Below, one piece after another: positions 21,059 through 32,730 of a stretch of DNA of 42,244 nucleotides (its first letter is position 1; each line of letters begins with the position of its first letter). The DNA is from UBA7396 sp034676185 (GTDB lineage Bacteria > Patescibacteriota > Gracilibacteria > BD1-5 > UBA6164). The DNA lies in assembly GCA_034676185.1 (NCBI GenBank), contig JAUCCN010000012.1, forward strand, positions 1 through 42,244, written 5' to 3'. The notes under the pieces are model-generated. The model did not search any database and was not told the DNA's origin. It was given only the letters and a program-made list of their open reading frames with translations. The position numbers and the translations under genes are program-made.

Positions 21059-23888
21059 ATTTTTCTAAATATTTTTTTATAGCTTGCCCTGTAAAACTTT
21101 TCTTACATTTTTTCACCGTTTCTATATCTCAAGCAATTACTAATTGTCCTCATTCATCTCATCCAGTTGGTCAAATATCAATAATATGATCTGCATTTAA
21201 AATAACATCCATATTATGTTCAATAACTAAAACAGTATTTCATTTGTCTACTAAAGAATGAAGTATTTTTAGTAATTTTTGAGTATCAGAAAAATGAAGT
21301 CCCGTCGTTGGTTCATCTAAAATATAGAATGTTTTTGATGTTGATCTTTTAGACAATTCAGTCGCTAATTTAATTCTTTGAGATTCTCAACCTGAAAGTG
21401 TAGTTGACGATTGTCCAAGTTTAATATATCAAAGTCCAACATCATTAAGAACTTCTAAAACTTTTATAATTCTTGGTTGATTTTTAAAAAACTCTAATGC
21501 TTCTTCTACTGTCATATCAAGCACATCTGCGATATTTTTTCCTTTAAACATTACCTCTAAAGTTTCTTTATTAAATCTTTTTCATTCACAATATTCACAT
21601 TTTACATATACTGGTGGAAGAAAGTGCATTTCTATTTTTTTCACTCCATCTCAGTCACAATATGGACATCTTCCATCTTTTGTATTAAAACTAAATCTTC
21701 CTGGTCCATATCATCTAATTAAAGATTCCTCACTCGAAGCAAAAAGTTCACGAATAGTGGTAAATACTGCTGTATAAGTTGCTGGATTAGAACGAGGAGT
21801 TTTTCAAATAGGTGATTGATCAACTACAATCGCTTTGTCTATATATTGAAGTCAATGAATTTCTTTAAAGTTTCACACAGTTCTTTTAGCACCATTGAGT
21901 TCATTTGAAAGATAGTTTGCTAAAATATGATTTACTAATGATGATTTTCAACTTCAAGAAACTCATGTAACTACCGTTAAATGTTCTAAAGGAATTTTAA
22001 CATCAATATTTTTCAAGTTATTTTGAGATGCTCAAATAATTTCAAGGAAATGTTTAACATGTCTTTTTTTTCTTTCTACCTCAATAGAAATATGTTTTGA
22101 TAAATATGGTCAAGTAATAGAATTTTTATTTTGAATCAATTCTTCCAAAGTTCCCTCAGCAACAACATTTCATCAGTGAATTCAAGCTCATGGTCAAATG
22201 TCTATAATATAATCTGCATTTTTCATAATATCTTCATCGTGCTCAACCACAATCAAAGTATTTCCAATATCTCTAAGTTTTTTTAAATTTTCAATGAGCA
22301 TATCATTATCTCTTGGATGAAGTCAAATAGATGGCTCATCTAAAACATAAATAATTCATTCTAATTTAGTTCCAATTTGTGTTGCAAGACGAATTCTTTG
22401 AGATTCTCAACCTGAAAGAGTATTGGATTTTCTAGAAATAGTCATATAATCCAGTCAAACTCAACTTAAAAATTCTAATCTATCACTAATATTTTTCATC
22501 ACATTTTTTGCTATTTTTTCATCTGTTTTAGACAAAGAAATATTTTTAAAAAAATCAAGAGCGTTTTTTACCGATTTATTTGATAGTTGTCAGATATTAA
22601 ATCATTGAAAATATACTGATAAACTCTCTAAATTTAACCTATTTCCATCACATGTTGGACAAGTCATATTGGTAATATATTGAGAGAGTTTTTCATCTTC
22701 CATATCTCCAGAAAAATATTTTTCTGTTAGTATATTGATCACTCATTTATATTTTGCATGGTAGACTTTTCCTGAAAATGTATTTTCTGGAGACATTTTA
22801 TAAGTTTCTTCTCATGTTCAATATAAAATAATTTCTCTTTGTTTTTTTGTTAGTTTTCAATATGCAATATTTGCATCTATTTTATATACTTTACAAACTT
22901 GAATTACTAATTCTGAATAGTATGCACTTCAAAACCAAGGTAAAATAGCTCATTCTGCAATAGTAAGACGAGAATTTACAATAGTTTCCTCTAAAAATAC
23001 TGGTTTTTCTCATAATCCATGACAATCAAGACAACTTCAAGAAGGAGAATTAAAAGAAAAACTTGAAATATCTAATGGTTTCGGAATATGTCAACAAGAA
23101 GAACAAACAAAAATATTTGAATATTTTTGTGAAACAATTTCAGTCTCAGTTATAACATCAATATCTAAAAGTCCATTTCCTATTTTAAAAGCGAGACTTA
23201 AACTGTCTTTTAACCTTTTTGAATCAAGATTATCATCTCAAGAATAATCTTTTACGACTAATCTATCAAGAATAATATAAATTTGATTTTTATGAGTTGT
23301 TTCTACTTTTGGAGTATCATTAAGAGTATAAACATCTTTTCCAATAGAATAACGAATAAATCAAAGTCTTAATACTTCTTTTTTTATTAACTCTAATGAA
23401 AGTTCTTCAATATCCTTCAAAATAGGTACTTTTATCATAAATTTTGTACCTATTTCATGGTTTTTTATTTCTTCTATAATACTAGACAATGTATCTTTTT
23501 TAATTTCATTTCAACAAACAATACATTTTCTTTGTCCTATATTGAGATATAAAAGTTTATAGTAATCATAAATTTCTGTAATTGTCCCAACAGTAGATCT
23601 TGGATTTCTATTGGTTGTTTTTTGATCTATAGAAATAGTTGGAGAAAGTCATTTTATATCTTCATATAAAGCTTCTTCGCTCATTCATCATATAAACATA
23701 CGTGCATAACTCGAAAGACTTTCTAAATATTTTTGCTGTCAAATATTATAAATAGTCTTAAATGCTAAAGAAGACTTTCCACTTCAAGAAAGTCAGGTAA
23801 TAACAGTAAGTTTATTTTTAGGAATTTTAACATTTATATTCTTCAAATTATGAGTTTTGGCTCCATATACCTCTAAAAATTCAGACAT
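21057..23888 (-). CDS. uvrA: Excinuclease ABC subunit A, UvrA
   Basis: 943 residues, the usual UvrA length; start ATG 23886-23888. DNA damage recognition ATPase of nucleotide excision repair. First ATPase: Walker A ITGLSGSGKSSLAF; signature TLSGGESQRIRLATQIG; Walker B YVLDEPSIGLHPRDN. Second: Walker A VTGVSGSGKSSLVN, in which all three glycines are TGA (21948, 21954, 21963); signature TLSGGESQRIKLATEL; FYILDEPTTGLHFSD. Zinc modules: CIVC...CSSC, CLDCHG, CPTCDGNRLN and CPYCDGDG...CEYCEGKRF. Mfd in the same window would deliver it to stalled polymerase. Very secure. Confidence 0.98.
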
Positions 23889-23934
23889 TTTTATTTTTAT
23901 TAATAGTTACATTCATAAATATTCATTATATAGA

Positions 23935-23969
23935 AAAAAAAAAATATTCAAGCTTTTGAATATCTTTTA
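23935..23969 (-). terminator. Intrinsic terminator of the 24452 minus-strand gene
   Basis: Eight-base stem ATATTCAA/TTGAATAT (23944-23951 with 23956-23963), 4-base loop, long A run on the left giving a U tract on the minus-strand RNA. It sits between this gene and uvrA. Confidence 0.7.
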
Positions 23970-24452
23970 ATTCTTATGATATTGTTTCACTAATGATTCT
24001 AAAAATAGTTTTAATGAAACATATTTTAACCCCGTAAAGCTAAAATAATCAATATATTCTTTAAAAGGTCCATATCAAGCTGGATCTTTTTTCTGTATTC
24101 CTTTCATTTTAAAATTTGTAAGAGTTTTTGTAGATATAATAGTATCTCTTTCTGCAATATTTGCTTCATAATAATGATTTACTGGCACATCTTTTGATAT
24201 AAAAGAATACGTATCTAAATATACAAGAAATTTATATTTTCAAATAGAAAAATATACTTTTGAAATAATTCCATTTTCCACAGATATTCTATAGGATTTA
24301 TAATCACCTTGTTGAAAATTATAATTATGTGTTTCTAAAAGTTTCCTTGTTGTGTCTTGAACAGTGCTAGTACAGCTTAGTATAGGTGGATTTTTAGCAG
24401 AAGTGATTGGAGGATTTAAACTAACATTAGGAAAGAGTTCTAATTGCATCAT
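23967..24452 (-). CDS. Hypothetical protein, 161 residues
   Basis: Start ATG 24450-24452 (a second Met follows immediately), stop TAA 23967-23969; TGA is read as Gly at least twice. The N terminus is MMQLELFPNVSLNPPI with a Cys at residue ~27. The middle has alternating strands (YKSYRISVENGIISKVYFSI, KYKFLVYLDTYSFISKD), and the C terminus is a helix. No signal peptide or transmembrane segment. The QLELFP start resembles partner-binding peptides of some repair proteins, but that is only a resemblance. Family unknown. It has its own terminator. Confidence 0.65.
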
Positions 24453-24512
24453 TACTAGTAATTAATTATATTACTTTCCAATTATACATCAAAAAAATAT
24501 TTTTGTCAATTT

Positions 24513-25211
24513 TTAATCAGAAGCTATACAAAGTCAGTATATAATTTTTACTCCTTTTCTTTTTAACAGCTTTGCAAGCTCATTGAGTGTAGTTCATGTT
24601 GAAACCACATCATCAACTAAAATAAAAGTTTTATTCTTATATTTTAAAAGTTCGTTTTCATTTATATAGAAACTATCTCTTAAATTTTCTATTCTTTCTA
24701 TTTTAGACAAATGTGATTGTGGGAGAGTAGATTTTCTTTTTTTTATTATTTTTAAATTATAAGAAAATCAAAATTTTCTTGCCATATATTGTATTAAAAG
24801 TTCAGATTGATTATATCCTCTTCTAAGTTTTTTTAAAAAATACATAGGAGTTGGAAGAAGTAGTATATCTTCATTTTTTTCTGAAATATGCATCAATAAT
24901 TTTTGTGTTAAATAGAAAGAAAAATCTTCTAAAATATCTTTTTTCCCATAAAATTTAGCATCTTTTATAAGTTTTTTTATTATTTTATTTTGATAATGTG
25001 TCAAAATAATTACTTTATCTAAGGAAATCGTTTCTTTTTTACAATAAAAATGAACTTCAAAATCACGAGTTTTTTCTTTACATACTGGACAAATAGACTC
25101 AAAATATCCTATTTCTTCAAAACATTTTTTACATAAAAAGTGTCACTGCTTTCAGCAAGAATAACACTTTTTGGGAGCAAGAAGATCTTTAATTATATTA
25201 AATATATTCAT
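24513..25211 (-). CDS. comF: ComF-family amidophosphoribosyltransferase
   Basis: 232 residues; start ATG 25209-25211. An N-terminal zinc-finger-like region with paired cysteines (KKCYSCGKQ, CKKCFEE, SICPVCKEKT) precedes the phosphoribosyltransferase domain, which has LLPTPMYFLKKLRRGYNQSELL and the PRPP-binding motif FILVDDVVSTGTTLNEL. ComF proteins take part in DNA uptake during transformation; the type IV pilus genes in this window make a competence role plausible, though this is inference. The stop of the downstream-transcribed methyltransferase gene lies 1 base before its start, so it may be the last gene of the long minus-strand run. Confidence 0.9.
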
Positions 25212-25212
25212 A

Positions 25213-26289
25213 TTAATCTATTTTTAAAATTTTCACATAATGCAAATACTCAATAGTTTTATCTTTTACATGATTTCTATTTTCTGTTTTATCAGCTTTA
25301 AATCTTCTGTATTCTTGAGTTAAAACTCAATACTCTCATCTTTGAGACATAATTTCTTTTATTTCTTCTAAAGTCATCAATCACTCATCGTTATAGCTCA
25401 AAAAAATATATTTTGCATCAATATTTTGAACTAAGTCTTGAAATGATTTTAAAACTTCTTGCTTTTGGCAATATCTTGATTTTTGTTTAGAATAATCTCT
25501 TAATCAAGTTTTTCATCTTATTTGTGGATTATCATATTTTGCAATAGTTTCAAGTAAATGGTAATTTGCTGAATATTGTCTTTCATTATAAGGCGGATCA
25601 AGATAAACCACATCGTGAGAAGTTTCTTTGATAAGAAAATTCACATCTTGATTATAGACAAAATGATCTTGGTCATTATGAAAATAGAAAGCTGGTTTTA
25701 ATAAAAGTGGTTTGAGAGCCGATTTTTTGAGTTGTTTTAAAAATGCTCCATACACACTTGCTGTATTTGCAACTTTGTCCGTTGCTTCTATCAAACTTGC
25801 TAGTAAAAAATAATATTCATTTTCTGTAATTTTTTCTTCTTTTTTCCATTTTTCTATTTTATTTCTGATAGCATCGCATTTTAAAGCATTTTCGTCAGAA
25901 AAATATTGTCTTTCAAATTCACTTCATTTTGTTCCAGCAAGAGAGTAATTTTTATAAATAAAACCTTTTTTTCAAGGTAAATTATTCAAATACTCACACA
26001 CTATTTCTTTATAATTATTTACATTTCCAGTAAATAATTCTGGGATTTCAGAAACCAGTCAAGAAAAATACAAATCAGTATGATTTCAAATATAGTTTCT
26101 ATTTAAAACATAACTATAATATTGCATATCATTAGCAATTACTTGGTGTCATTTTTCTTTAAAATATCTTCAAACTATTCCAGTTCAAGCAAAAAGGTCA
26201 GAGAATTTATAATTTTTTTCTCAAACTATTTTATTTATTCAGTTTTCTATAAATTGTAATAGAGAAAGTTTTGATCAGATGTAGTTCAT
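25213..26289 (-). CDS. D12-class DNA adenine-N6 methyltransferase of the R-M cassette
   Basis: 358 residues; start ATG 26287-26289. Motif I FSDLFAGTGIVGRYFKEKG with IANDMQYYSYVLN, and catalytic motif IV VYLDPPYNERQYSANYHLLE, in the order typical of alpha-class (Dam/D12) enzymes. A large middle region is the target-recognition part. It methylates adenine in a specific DNA site; the site cannot be told from sequence. It sits 4 bases after a small HTH gene and downstream of an HNH nuclease and a second methyltransferase. It differs in class from that second methyltransferase, as expected for a system with an asymmetric site. Many TGA=Gly codons are present, so the gene is adapted to this code. 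Confidence 0.9.
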
Positions 26290-26293
26290 ATTA

Positions 26294-26497
26294 TTATTTT
26301 TTTAATAAATCTATAGGGTCTATACCAAAAAAATCAGATATTTCTTGAACATTGCTTTTAATAGGATTAAATTTTTCAGAAAGTAAATTTGATAATTGAC
26401 TTTTAGATAAATTTAACATTTTTGCAAGTTCTGAAAAAGTGTTTATATCTTTTTCTAACATAAGCTGTTTTATTAATTTTTTATTTAACTTACACAT
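26294..26497 (-). CDS. Small helix-turn-helix regulator (controller-like)
   Basis: 67 residues, nearly all one Cro/CI-type HTH: helices around LIKQLMLEKD, TFSELAKMLNLSKSQLSNLL (the turn at MLNLSKSQ) and NVQEISDFFGIDPIDLL. The size and the place between the endonuclease and methyltransferase genes match controller (C) proteins that time restriction gene expression. No C-box was identified. No TGA codon. Confidence 0.8.
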   Translation of the reverse strand: MCKLNKKLIKQLMLEKDINTFSELAKMLNLSKSQLSNLLSEKFNPIKSNVQEISDFFGIDPIDLLKK

Positions 26498-26550
26498 TAT
26501 AATAATTTATTTTTAAAAATCAAGTATTTTATGAACTTTATTTATATTTT

Positions 26551-27225
26551 TTATGAACTTTTTATTTTTTTATTTATTTCTTCTCTCCATTTATACGGAT
26601 CATGCCAAAAACATCAGATACATCATTTTTCACTATATTTATCAATATTTTCATCCCAGTATTGATTTCATTGCCACCAAAAATATATTCATGGAAATCT
26701 TCATCTTTCTCAAGTTTTAAAACATTTTTCACATTGTCTTGATTTTAAAAGATTATTTGATCTAGAAAGTAAAATAAATTTTTCTTTTAATTTTTCTTGT
26801 GATAAATTATCATTATTTTCTTCATTTTTATTCCATCTTATTTGAGGAAATTTATGGTCAACTTCTAGCAAATTAGGAGTAAACTCTCTTAATAAAAAAG
26901 CTTCTTCATTCTTATAAAGTTCTTTAACTTTTTTAGCTATTTGAGGTTTTATTCAACTTCTTATACTAACATTTTCTAAAAATTCTAAAGTTTTTAATTT
27001 TCTATGGGAAGTTGCTTTTTGACATTTCTCACAAAAAATTCTTTTTTCCCATCTTCTTTCCTTCGGCTCCTCAAATTGTATTCAATATTCATCTCTCCAA
27101 GTTTGCCAAGTTTTAGCTTGTCAAGATTTCAATTCACACTTTGAACAATGCCATTCTAAATCTTTTAAAGTTTCAAAATCTTCAAATGCAGTAGTTGAAG
27201 GATTAAAAGGATTTTTATATTGCAT
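26551..27225 (-). CDS. HNH endonuclease, probable restriction enzyme
   Basis: 224 residues; start ATG 27223-27225, stop TAA 26551-26553. Two CxxC pairs (CSKCELKS, FCEKCQKA) precede the HNH core LLEVDHKFPQIRG, continued by NLSQEKLKEKFILLSRSNNL and LKSRQCEKCFKTG; more Cys/Trp motifs follow. The DH...N...H-type metal finger with flanking zinc ribbons is typical of HNH restriction enzymes. It lies 5 bases after a methyltransferase stop and upstream of the HTH and second methyltransferase genes, making restriction the likely role. Roughly a dozen glycines are TGA, so a standard-code cell would make only a short inactive fragment. Specificity unknown. Confidence 0.8.
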
Positions 27226-27230
27226 AATTC

Positions 27231-28022
27231 TTACTTCTTAAAAATTAAAATATATTCATGTTTAAAAATATAATAATCACTATTTAAAGCTCTATATCTC
27301 CAAATTCATCAAGTTCCAGCTTTTCATCTATTTCACTCCATATTTTTTACAATAATTGATTTTAACTTAAATCCGACTTTTTGAGCTTCTGCCATACATT
27401 GAAAACTAAGTGGAATCCACTCACTATTTGCATATTTATCTCAAATAACTATTCACATATATCAATTTTTCTTTAATAAATCATAACTATTTTGTAAAAC
27501 ATTTCAAAACATTTTTAAAAACTCTTCTAAACTTCAAGCATTTGATAAATCTTGTTTTTTATCACTGAATTTTATAATATCAAAATAAGGAGGATGTAAA
27601 AGCACTAAATCCACTCAAACTTTATTTTCTAAAGCTAAAAAAGTTTTTATTTTATTTTGAATTATTTTTGAACCAGAATTTCAAACTATAAATTCTTTTT
27701 TGATTTTTTCTGAGGTAATTAATTCTTGAGACCTTGTCACAAGTTCTTCTTTTATATCAACTCAAATAATATTTCTTTCTAATTTTTCACATTCTATGGC
27801 AGTTGTTCCACTTCCAAGAAATAAATCCAAAACAAAATCTCATTTTTTCGTATATCTCCTTATAAGTTGATTTGGAATTTGTGGAATAAAATTTCAGTGA
27901 TAAAAATTAGAGTGTTTTCCACTTTTATCTCTTTCGTTTATAATCCATAAACTATCAGTCAAAATATCTTCATACTTCTTCCAATTTTCTCCAGTTAAAT
28001 CAAAATCATTACATTTTGGCAT
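27231..28022 (-). CDS. Beta-class DNA methyltransferase (N4-cytosine/N6-adenine) of the R-M cassette
   Basis: 263 residues; start ATG 28020-28022. N-terminal WNFIPQIPNQLIRRYTKKGD-like region, then SAM-binding FVLDLFLGSGTTAIECEKL with RNIIGVDIKEELV; catalytic motif LVLLHPPYFDIIKFS, an HPPY variant of DPPY/SPPY; C-terminal strands. Whether the target base is C or A cannot be decided. Together with the HNH enzyme and the D12 methyltransferase it forms a cassette in which each enzyme may protect one strand of an asymmetric site. It starts 1 base after the stop of the MazG-like gene upstream, so it is in the same operon. Confidence 0.88.
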
Positions 28023-28023
28023 A

Positions 28024-28320
28024 TTAATCTATTTTTAAAATATATCCCTCCTCAAAACCCCCATTTTTTTCCAATTTTTGAAGCCTCACTTCTTGTACCT
28101 CTTCTCTCGACCATCCAAGATGTGCATAGAGTGCCAGAATTACTTCTTCCACATCTGCAAGTTCTTCTAAATTTTTATCTTTTTGAAGTTCTAAAGCTTC
28201 CTCTACTAATTTTTTAAAAAGAAATTCGAGTTTTTCCTGTCAAGAAACTTGTCTAAATTGAGGGTTTTCTCAATGAGAACGAATTTTTTGAATAATATTA
28301 TCTCTCACTAGTTTTTCCAT
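28024..28320 (-). CDS. MazG-like/phosphoribosyl-ATP pyrophosphohydrolase-like house-cleaning enzyme
   Basis: 98 residues; start ATG 28318-28320. EKLVRDNIIQKIRSHGENP at the start, then KKLVEEALELQKDKNLEELADVEEVILAL, the ExxE...ExxD metal-binding helix pair. It matches the short MazG/PRA-PH-like group of predicted noncanonical NTP pyrophosphatases. Its start overlaps the end of the aminopeptidase gene by 23 bases and its stop is 1 base before a methyltransferase start. Substrate unknown; it is the second MazG-like gene in the window. Confidence 0.85.
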
Positions 28321-29698
28321 AGTTTAAAATTAATTTTGATAAACTATCTACTCAAAATCAAGTAGCTCCAACATTATATAGTCAATATTTTTCTTTTACC
28401 ATAGATGGTCAAGCAATATCTATATGAGTAAATTTTTCATTATTGAGACAAAAATTTTTCAAAAATGCTCCTCACATAGTACTTCCTACCATTACTCAAG
28501 AAGTATAATTAATAAAATCACTGATTTTTCATTTTGTTTTTTCTACATAAAAATCATTTAATGGAAGTTCCCAATATGACTCAAAAGTTTCATTTTTGAG
28601 TAAATTGTCTATAAACTGTCTATTATCTCACATAATTCCTGCATAATTATATCATAACGCTACCATACAAGCTCCTGTTAAAGTAGCTACAGTAGTAATA
28701 CTTTCAAGATTATAATTTTTTGATATATAACTCATTCCATCAGCTAAAACAAGTCTTCATTCTGCATCAGTGTTGGTAATTTCTACCGTTTTTCCAGAAT
28801 ATGATTTTAGAATATCTCCGGGTCTATATGCATCTCCAGAAATACTATTTTCGGCTAAAGGAAGAGCTGTTATAATATTACAATTCAACTGTTTTTCATC
28901 AAACTCTTTCATCATAAATAAAAGAGCTGCACTTCCTGCCATATCATCTTTCATTCCATACATATAATCTTCAACCTTTATATTTAATCCTCCTGTATCA
29001 AAAGTAATTCCCTTTCAAACAAATCAAATATATGGTAATTTTTTGTCTACAATGTGTTCTAAAATAACAAGTTTTGGTTTATAATTACTTGCTTTTCCAA
29101 CTGCTTCAATAAGTCCTAATCCTTCTCTTTTTATTTCCTCGTAATCAAGTATTTTTACACGAGTATTTTTAAATTTCATATTTTTAATAAAACTGGCATA
29201 TTTATCTGGTGTTTTATCACAAGATGGCTTATTTACAATATCTCTTGCATCAGTAATATTTTTTAAAGTTGAAAGTCTTTCAGAAAGATTTTTCTTATTT
29301 CAGTCAGAACAAATAAGAGAAATTTCCAATTCTTTTTTGTCTTTTTTATATTCATTATAATCATATTTTCAAAGAATAACGCTATCGAGTAATATATTAT
29401 CTTTACTATACTCAAAGGTAATTTTTTCAGGTATTTTTTCAATATTTTCTCATAAAAATAATAAAATATCTTTTTTAATATCAAGATAAAAAAATAAAAT
29501 AATTTCTTCAAAATCATCTCTTCAGAGATAGACTCTAAAAGTTGTATTTTTTTGTTCTTCTACTATTTTTTCTATTTTAAAAAGTATTTTTTCATCCAAT
29601 AGAAGAAAATTTAATTTTTCTATATCAAATTTATTTTTTATTAAAAACACTAAATTTGAATTCTTTGCTTCTTTATAATCACTCAGTATTTGTAACAT
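28298..29698 (-). CDS. Leucyl aminopeptidase (M17 family)
   Basis: 466 residues; start ATG 29696-29698. Metal- and substrate-binding motifs: VGKGITFDTGGLNIK, YMYGMKDDMAGSAALLF, and the family signature NTDAEGRLVLADG. The catalytic Lys is in GKGITFD. A divergent N-terminal domain is followed by the conserved zinc peptidase domain. It removes N-terminal residues in intracellular peptide turnover. It follows the multi-pass membrane protein gene by 1 base and overlaps the MazG-like gene. Confidence 0.94.
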
Positions 29699-29699
29699 A

Positions 29700-31034
29700 T
29701 TATTTTTTATTAGGATTTAATTTATGATAACTCAAAAAAAAGTAAATCGACTCTAAAAGTAATAATATTCAAATATACAAAATTTCAAAATTATTAAATA
29801 TAAAAAACAAAACAACTCAAAAAATATTAATCAAATGACAAAATATATGGATAATGTAATAATCAAATGATATTTTAAATGGGATAAAATAAGTAGAAAT
29901 TACTCATATAAATGAAAAAGAAATACTAAAAATAACAAAATATATCGATCTATAATCAATAATATTAAAATAAATAATAGAGTAAAAAATAAGGTATATT
30001 CAGACAAAAATTCCTAAAAAAAGAGAAATATAATTGGTATATTTTTTATGAATAAATATATTATATCCTGATTGTAAAAGTAATGTAAGAAATAAAATTA
30101 CTGAAAATCAAAAAAATTGATAGAAAATTCAAAAAATAATTCATAAATAAATAAAAATAATTCCTATATATTTTAAAATAATTTTATCTTTCTGAAATAA
30201 TTTTATTTTTGATAGATATTCAAACCAAATAATTCCCAAAAAGGTAGAAATAAAACTCATCCAGAACAAAAGATTTTCATGAAATACATAATAATAAAAG
30301 TAAAATAAAATAAAAGAAAAAATATACATACTAAAATGAACCAAAAGTGATTGATCAAAACTTTCATGTTTTAAAAGATTTTTTTCATAATATAAAAGTA
30401 TTGGGAATATAAGAAGTATCAAAAATCCATTGAGTAAATCTATATAATTAAAATAATTATTATCACTAAATATAATAAAAAAATAACTTACTCAATAAAA
30501 AAAAGAGAAAATAATAGAATTAATTCTTAAAAAATTTCTGGAAAGTAGAGAAAACTGAGAGGTAAAATAAAAAATAAAAATTAAAATATTTACTAGTAAA
30601 ATAAAAAAAGAAAAGCTAAAAAAATGAAAACTTAATGATATTAAATAAAGTGATATATAAAATAAAATAAGCCCTATATAATAGGAAAATTTTCTTAAAA
30701 AAAATACTAAATTTTTAAAAGTAAATAAATTTGAAATTGCAGACTTTTCCTTTTTTTCTCAAATATTTTCATTATTAGCAGAGGAAAAATAAAAAAATAA
30801 AAAAATAGAAATTATAAAAAATATAATAATTTCAAATAAAAGATTTCAAAAAATAGATTGTAAAATAATAGTATCTCAAGTAGAAAATATAATACTATCT
30901 CTCAATGATAAATTTATAATACTTTGATTTATATCAAGTTCATTCCAAAAAATATCTTTTTTTTGAGAAAAACTGTAAAAAACATAAAAAATAAATGAAT
31001 ATAAAATTGATAATAGGAAAAATAAATACCTCAT
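29700..31034 (-). CDS. Large multi-pass membrane protein of unknown function
   Basis: 444 residues; start ATG 31032-31034 and stop TAA 29700-29702. Nearly all Phe/Ile/Leu/Tyr-rich; about ten transmembrane segments, e.g. LLSILYSFIFYVFYSF, IIIFFIISIFLFFYF and YIFSFILFYFYYYVF. Charged loops are short, and one early loop is extracytoplasmic or cytoplasmic with Asn/Glu/Lys. No transporter or enzyme motif stands out. It lies 18 bases after the coiled-coil membrane gene and 1 base before the aminopeptidase. A lipid flippase-like or polymerase-like membrane role is possible but not shown. Confidence 0.75.
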
Positions 31035-31052
31035 ACATAAAAAAATGAGTGA

Positions 31053-32429
31053 CTAAAAGTTTATCACTCAAAATATAAACAAAAAAATTAAAAATACAAT
31101 ATTAAAACTTAAACTGAAAACTCATCTCACAAATTGAAGAAGAATAAATGCAATATTAACAAATAAAAAACAAAATAATCAATAAAAATTTATCCTCAAA
31201 TCATAAATTCCAAATGAATCAAATATACTAAGAATAATAAATATTCCAGAATAAATCACAATCAAAAGTAAAAGTGGTATTTTAAAAAAATATAAAAGTC
31301 CTAAAATTTTTTCAACTATAGTATTATATCACTTAATAATTTTAGTATAAGAATATGTTTTTCCTGTTAATCTTGATTTTAAAATCATTAAGTTTTGTCT
31401 TATTACTTTTTCTCTTAAATAAAAATTATCTTTCAATTTGTTATTTTTTGGTGATGGAAAAATATAGATGAAGAAATTTTTTGTTTTTTGTTTTTGTAAT
31501 AATTTTAATTTTTTTTCATATTTTTCAATAAGTAGTTTTGTTTTTAAATAACTATTTGATTTTGTATCCACACTAAATTTTTCTTTTTTTACTGCCGTTG
31601 GTTTCAATGTATCAGATAATGAGTCAAAAAAACTTTTTACAATATATCAAATATCTTCATCTTTTGGAGTAAAAGAAGTTCTTGATCATACTTCTTTCAA
31701 AAGTTTATTGGTTTCAGAAAGAAGTTTTTTTGATTCTTCATCTTTTCTTGCTTCCAAAATTTTCAATTCTAATTCTCAAACTTTAGTCAAAGCAAGTTCT
31801 CAAATTTGTCTTAATTTTGTGATATTAGTAGAATTTTTTAATTTTATGAGTTCATTATATAAATTTTTTAATTTTTCTTTTTTTTCAAAATCTAGATATC
31901 CTCAATCTTGAATATCAATAAAATACTTTAATTTTCCAAGAACTTTATTAATAATTTCATACACATCATCCAATTCTTTTTTCATCTGAAAAGTTCACAC
32001 ATTTACTTCTTCTACTATTTTTGTTTTTTTCTTTTCTATTGCTTCTTCTTTTTCAAGTTCTTTTTTATTTGATTGTAAATAAATTCTATATTGTTCTTCA
32101 AGCTCATGAATAATTTTTTCTTTCTCTTGCAAAGAAGTATCTTGATCTTGATAAATATACTTTAAATCATATTTTAGATTATCTTTTATCTTCAAATATG
32201 CTTTAAATATATCATTAGAAACAATAGTTCACACTTTTATAGAACCGTTTTGAATAATTTCAAAATAAAATTTATTTCCAGACACTTCAATATCATCCAT
32301 AGACTGTATGGATAAAACTGAAAATCATTCTTTATGTAACATTTCTTTTAAAAGACCTTCTGATTCTGCCTTTCTAATAAAATTGTACTTTTCTAATCAC
32401 TTAGAAACCTCTACTTTAAAATTTTTCAT
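31053..32429 (-). CDS. Coiled-coil protein with C-terminal membrane segments, unknown function
   Basis: 458 residues; start ATG 32427-32429, stop TAG 31053-31055. Residues 1-75 are a mixed globular part; ~75-250 are highly charged helices predicted as coiled coil (SLQEKEKIIHELEEQYRIYL, KKKTKIVEEVNV). A basic stretch (KYEKKLKLLQKQKTKNFF) leads to three or four transmembrane segments at the C terminus (LLYFFKIPLLLLIVIYSGIF, LFCFLFVNIAFILLQF, IVFLIFLFIFGVI). It could tether a cytoplasmic complex to the membrane. Its neighbours are two small helical proteins and another membrane protein, all in one orientation. No family recognised. Confidence 0.75.
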
Positions 32430-32454
32430 TTTTTTGTTTTTCTATAATGTAAAA

Positions 32455-32706
32455 TTATGCTTGTAAATTTTGTGGAATTAAAAATTGAGATAATATATCA
32501 TTAATTCAAGAAGTTTGAGAATCATTAAGTCATCTAGTAAATTCAGCAATTTGTAATTCTCAATGTAAGTCTTCTTTTCTTGCCTCAATATTTGCATTTG
32601 TTTTTTCTCATAATCAAGCTAAAGCTCAATCAATATCTTTATTCTCTAATAATTTTTTAATATCAGGTAAATTATTTCAACCTATTTCTTTATTTTCTAC
32701 TGACAT
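32455..32706 (-). CDS. Small helical protein, 83 residues, unknown
   Basis: Start ATG 32704-32706, stop TAA 32455-32457; at least seven TGA=Gly codons. Sequence is polar and helical (NLPDIKKLLENKDIDGALAG, EARKEDLHGELQIAEFTRGL). No signal peptide, transmembrane segment or known motif. It lies between a 96-residue helical gene and the coiled-coil membrane gene and is probably cotranscribed with both. Confidence 0.65.
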
Positions 32707-32730
32707 ATATTATAAATTATTAAGTAAAAA

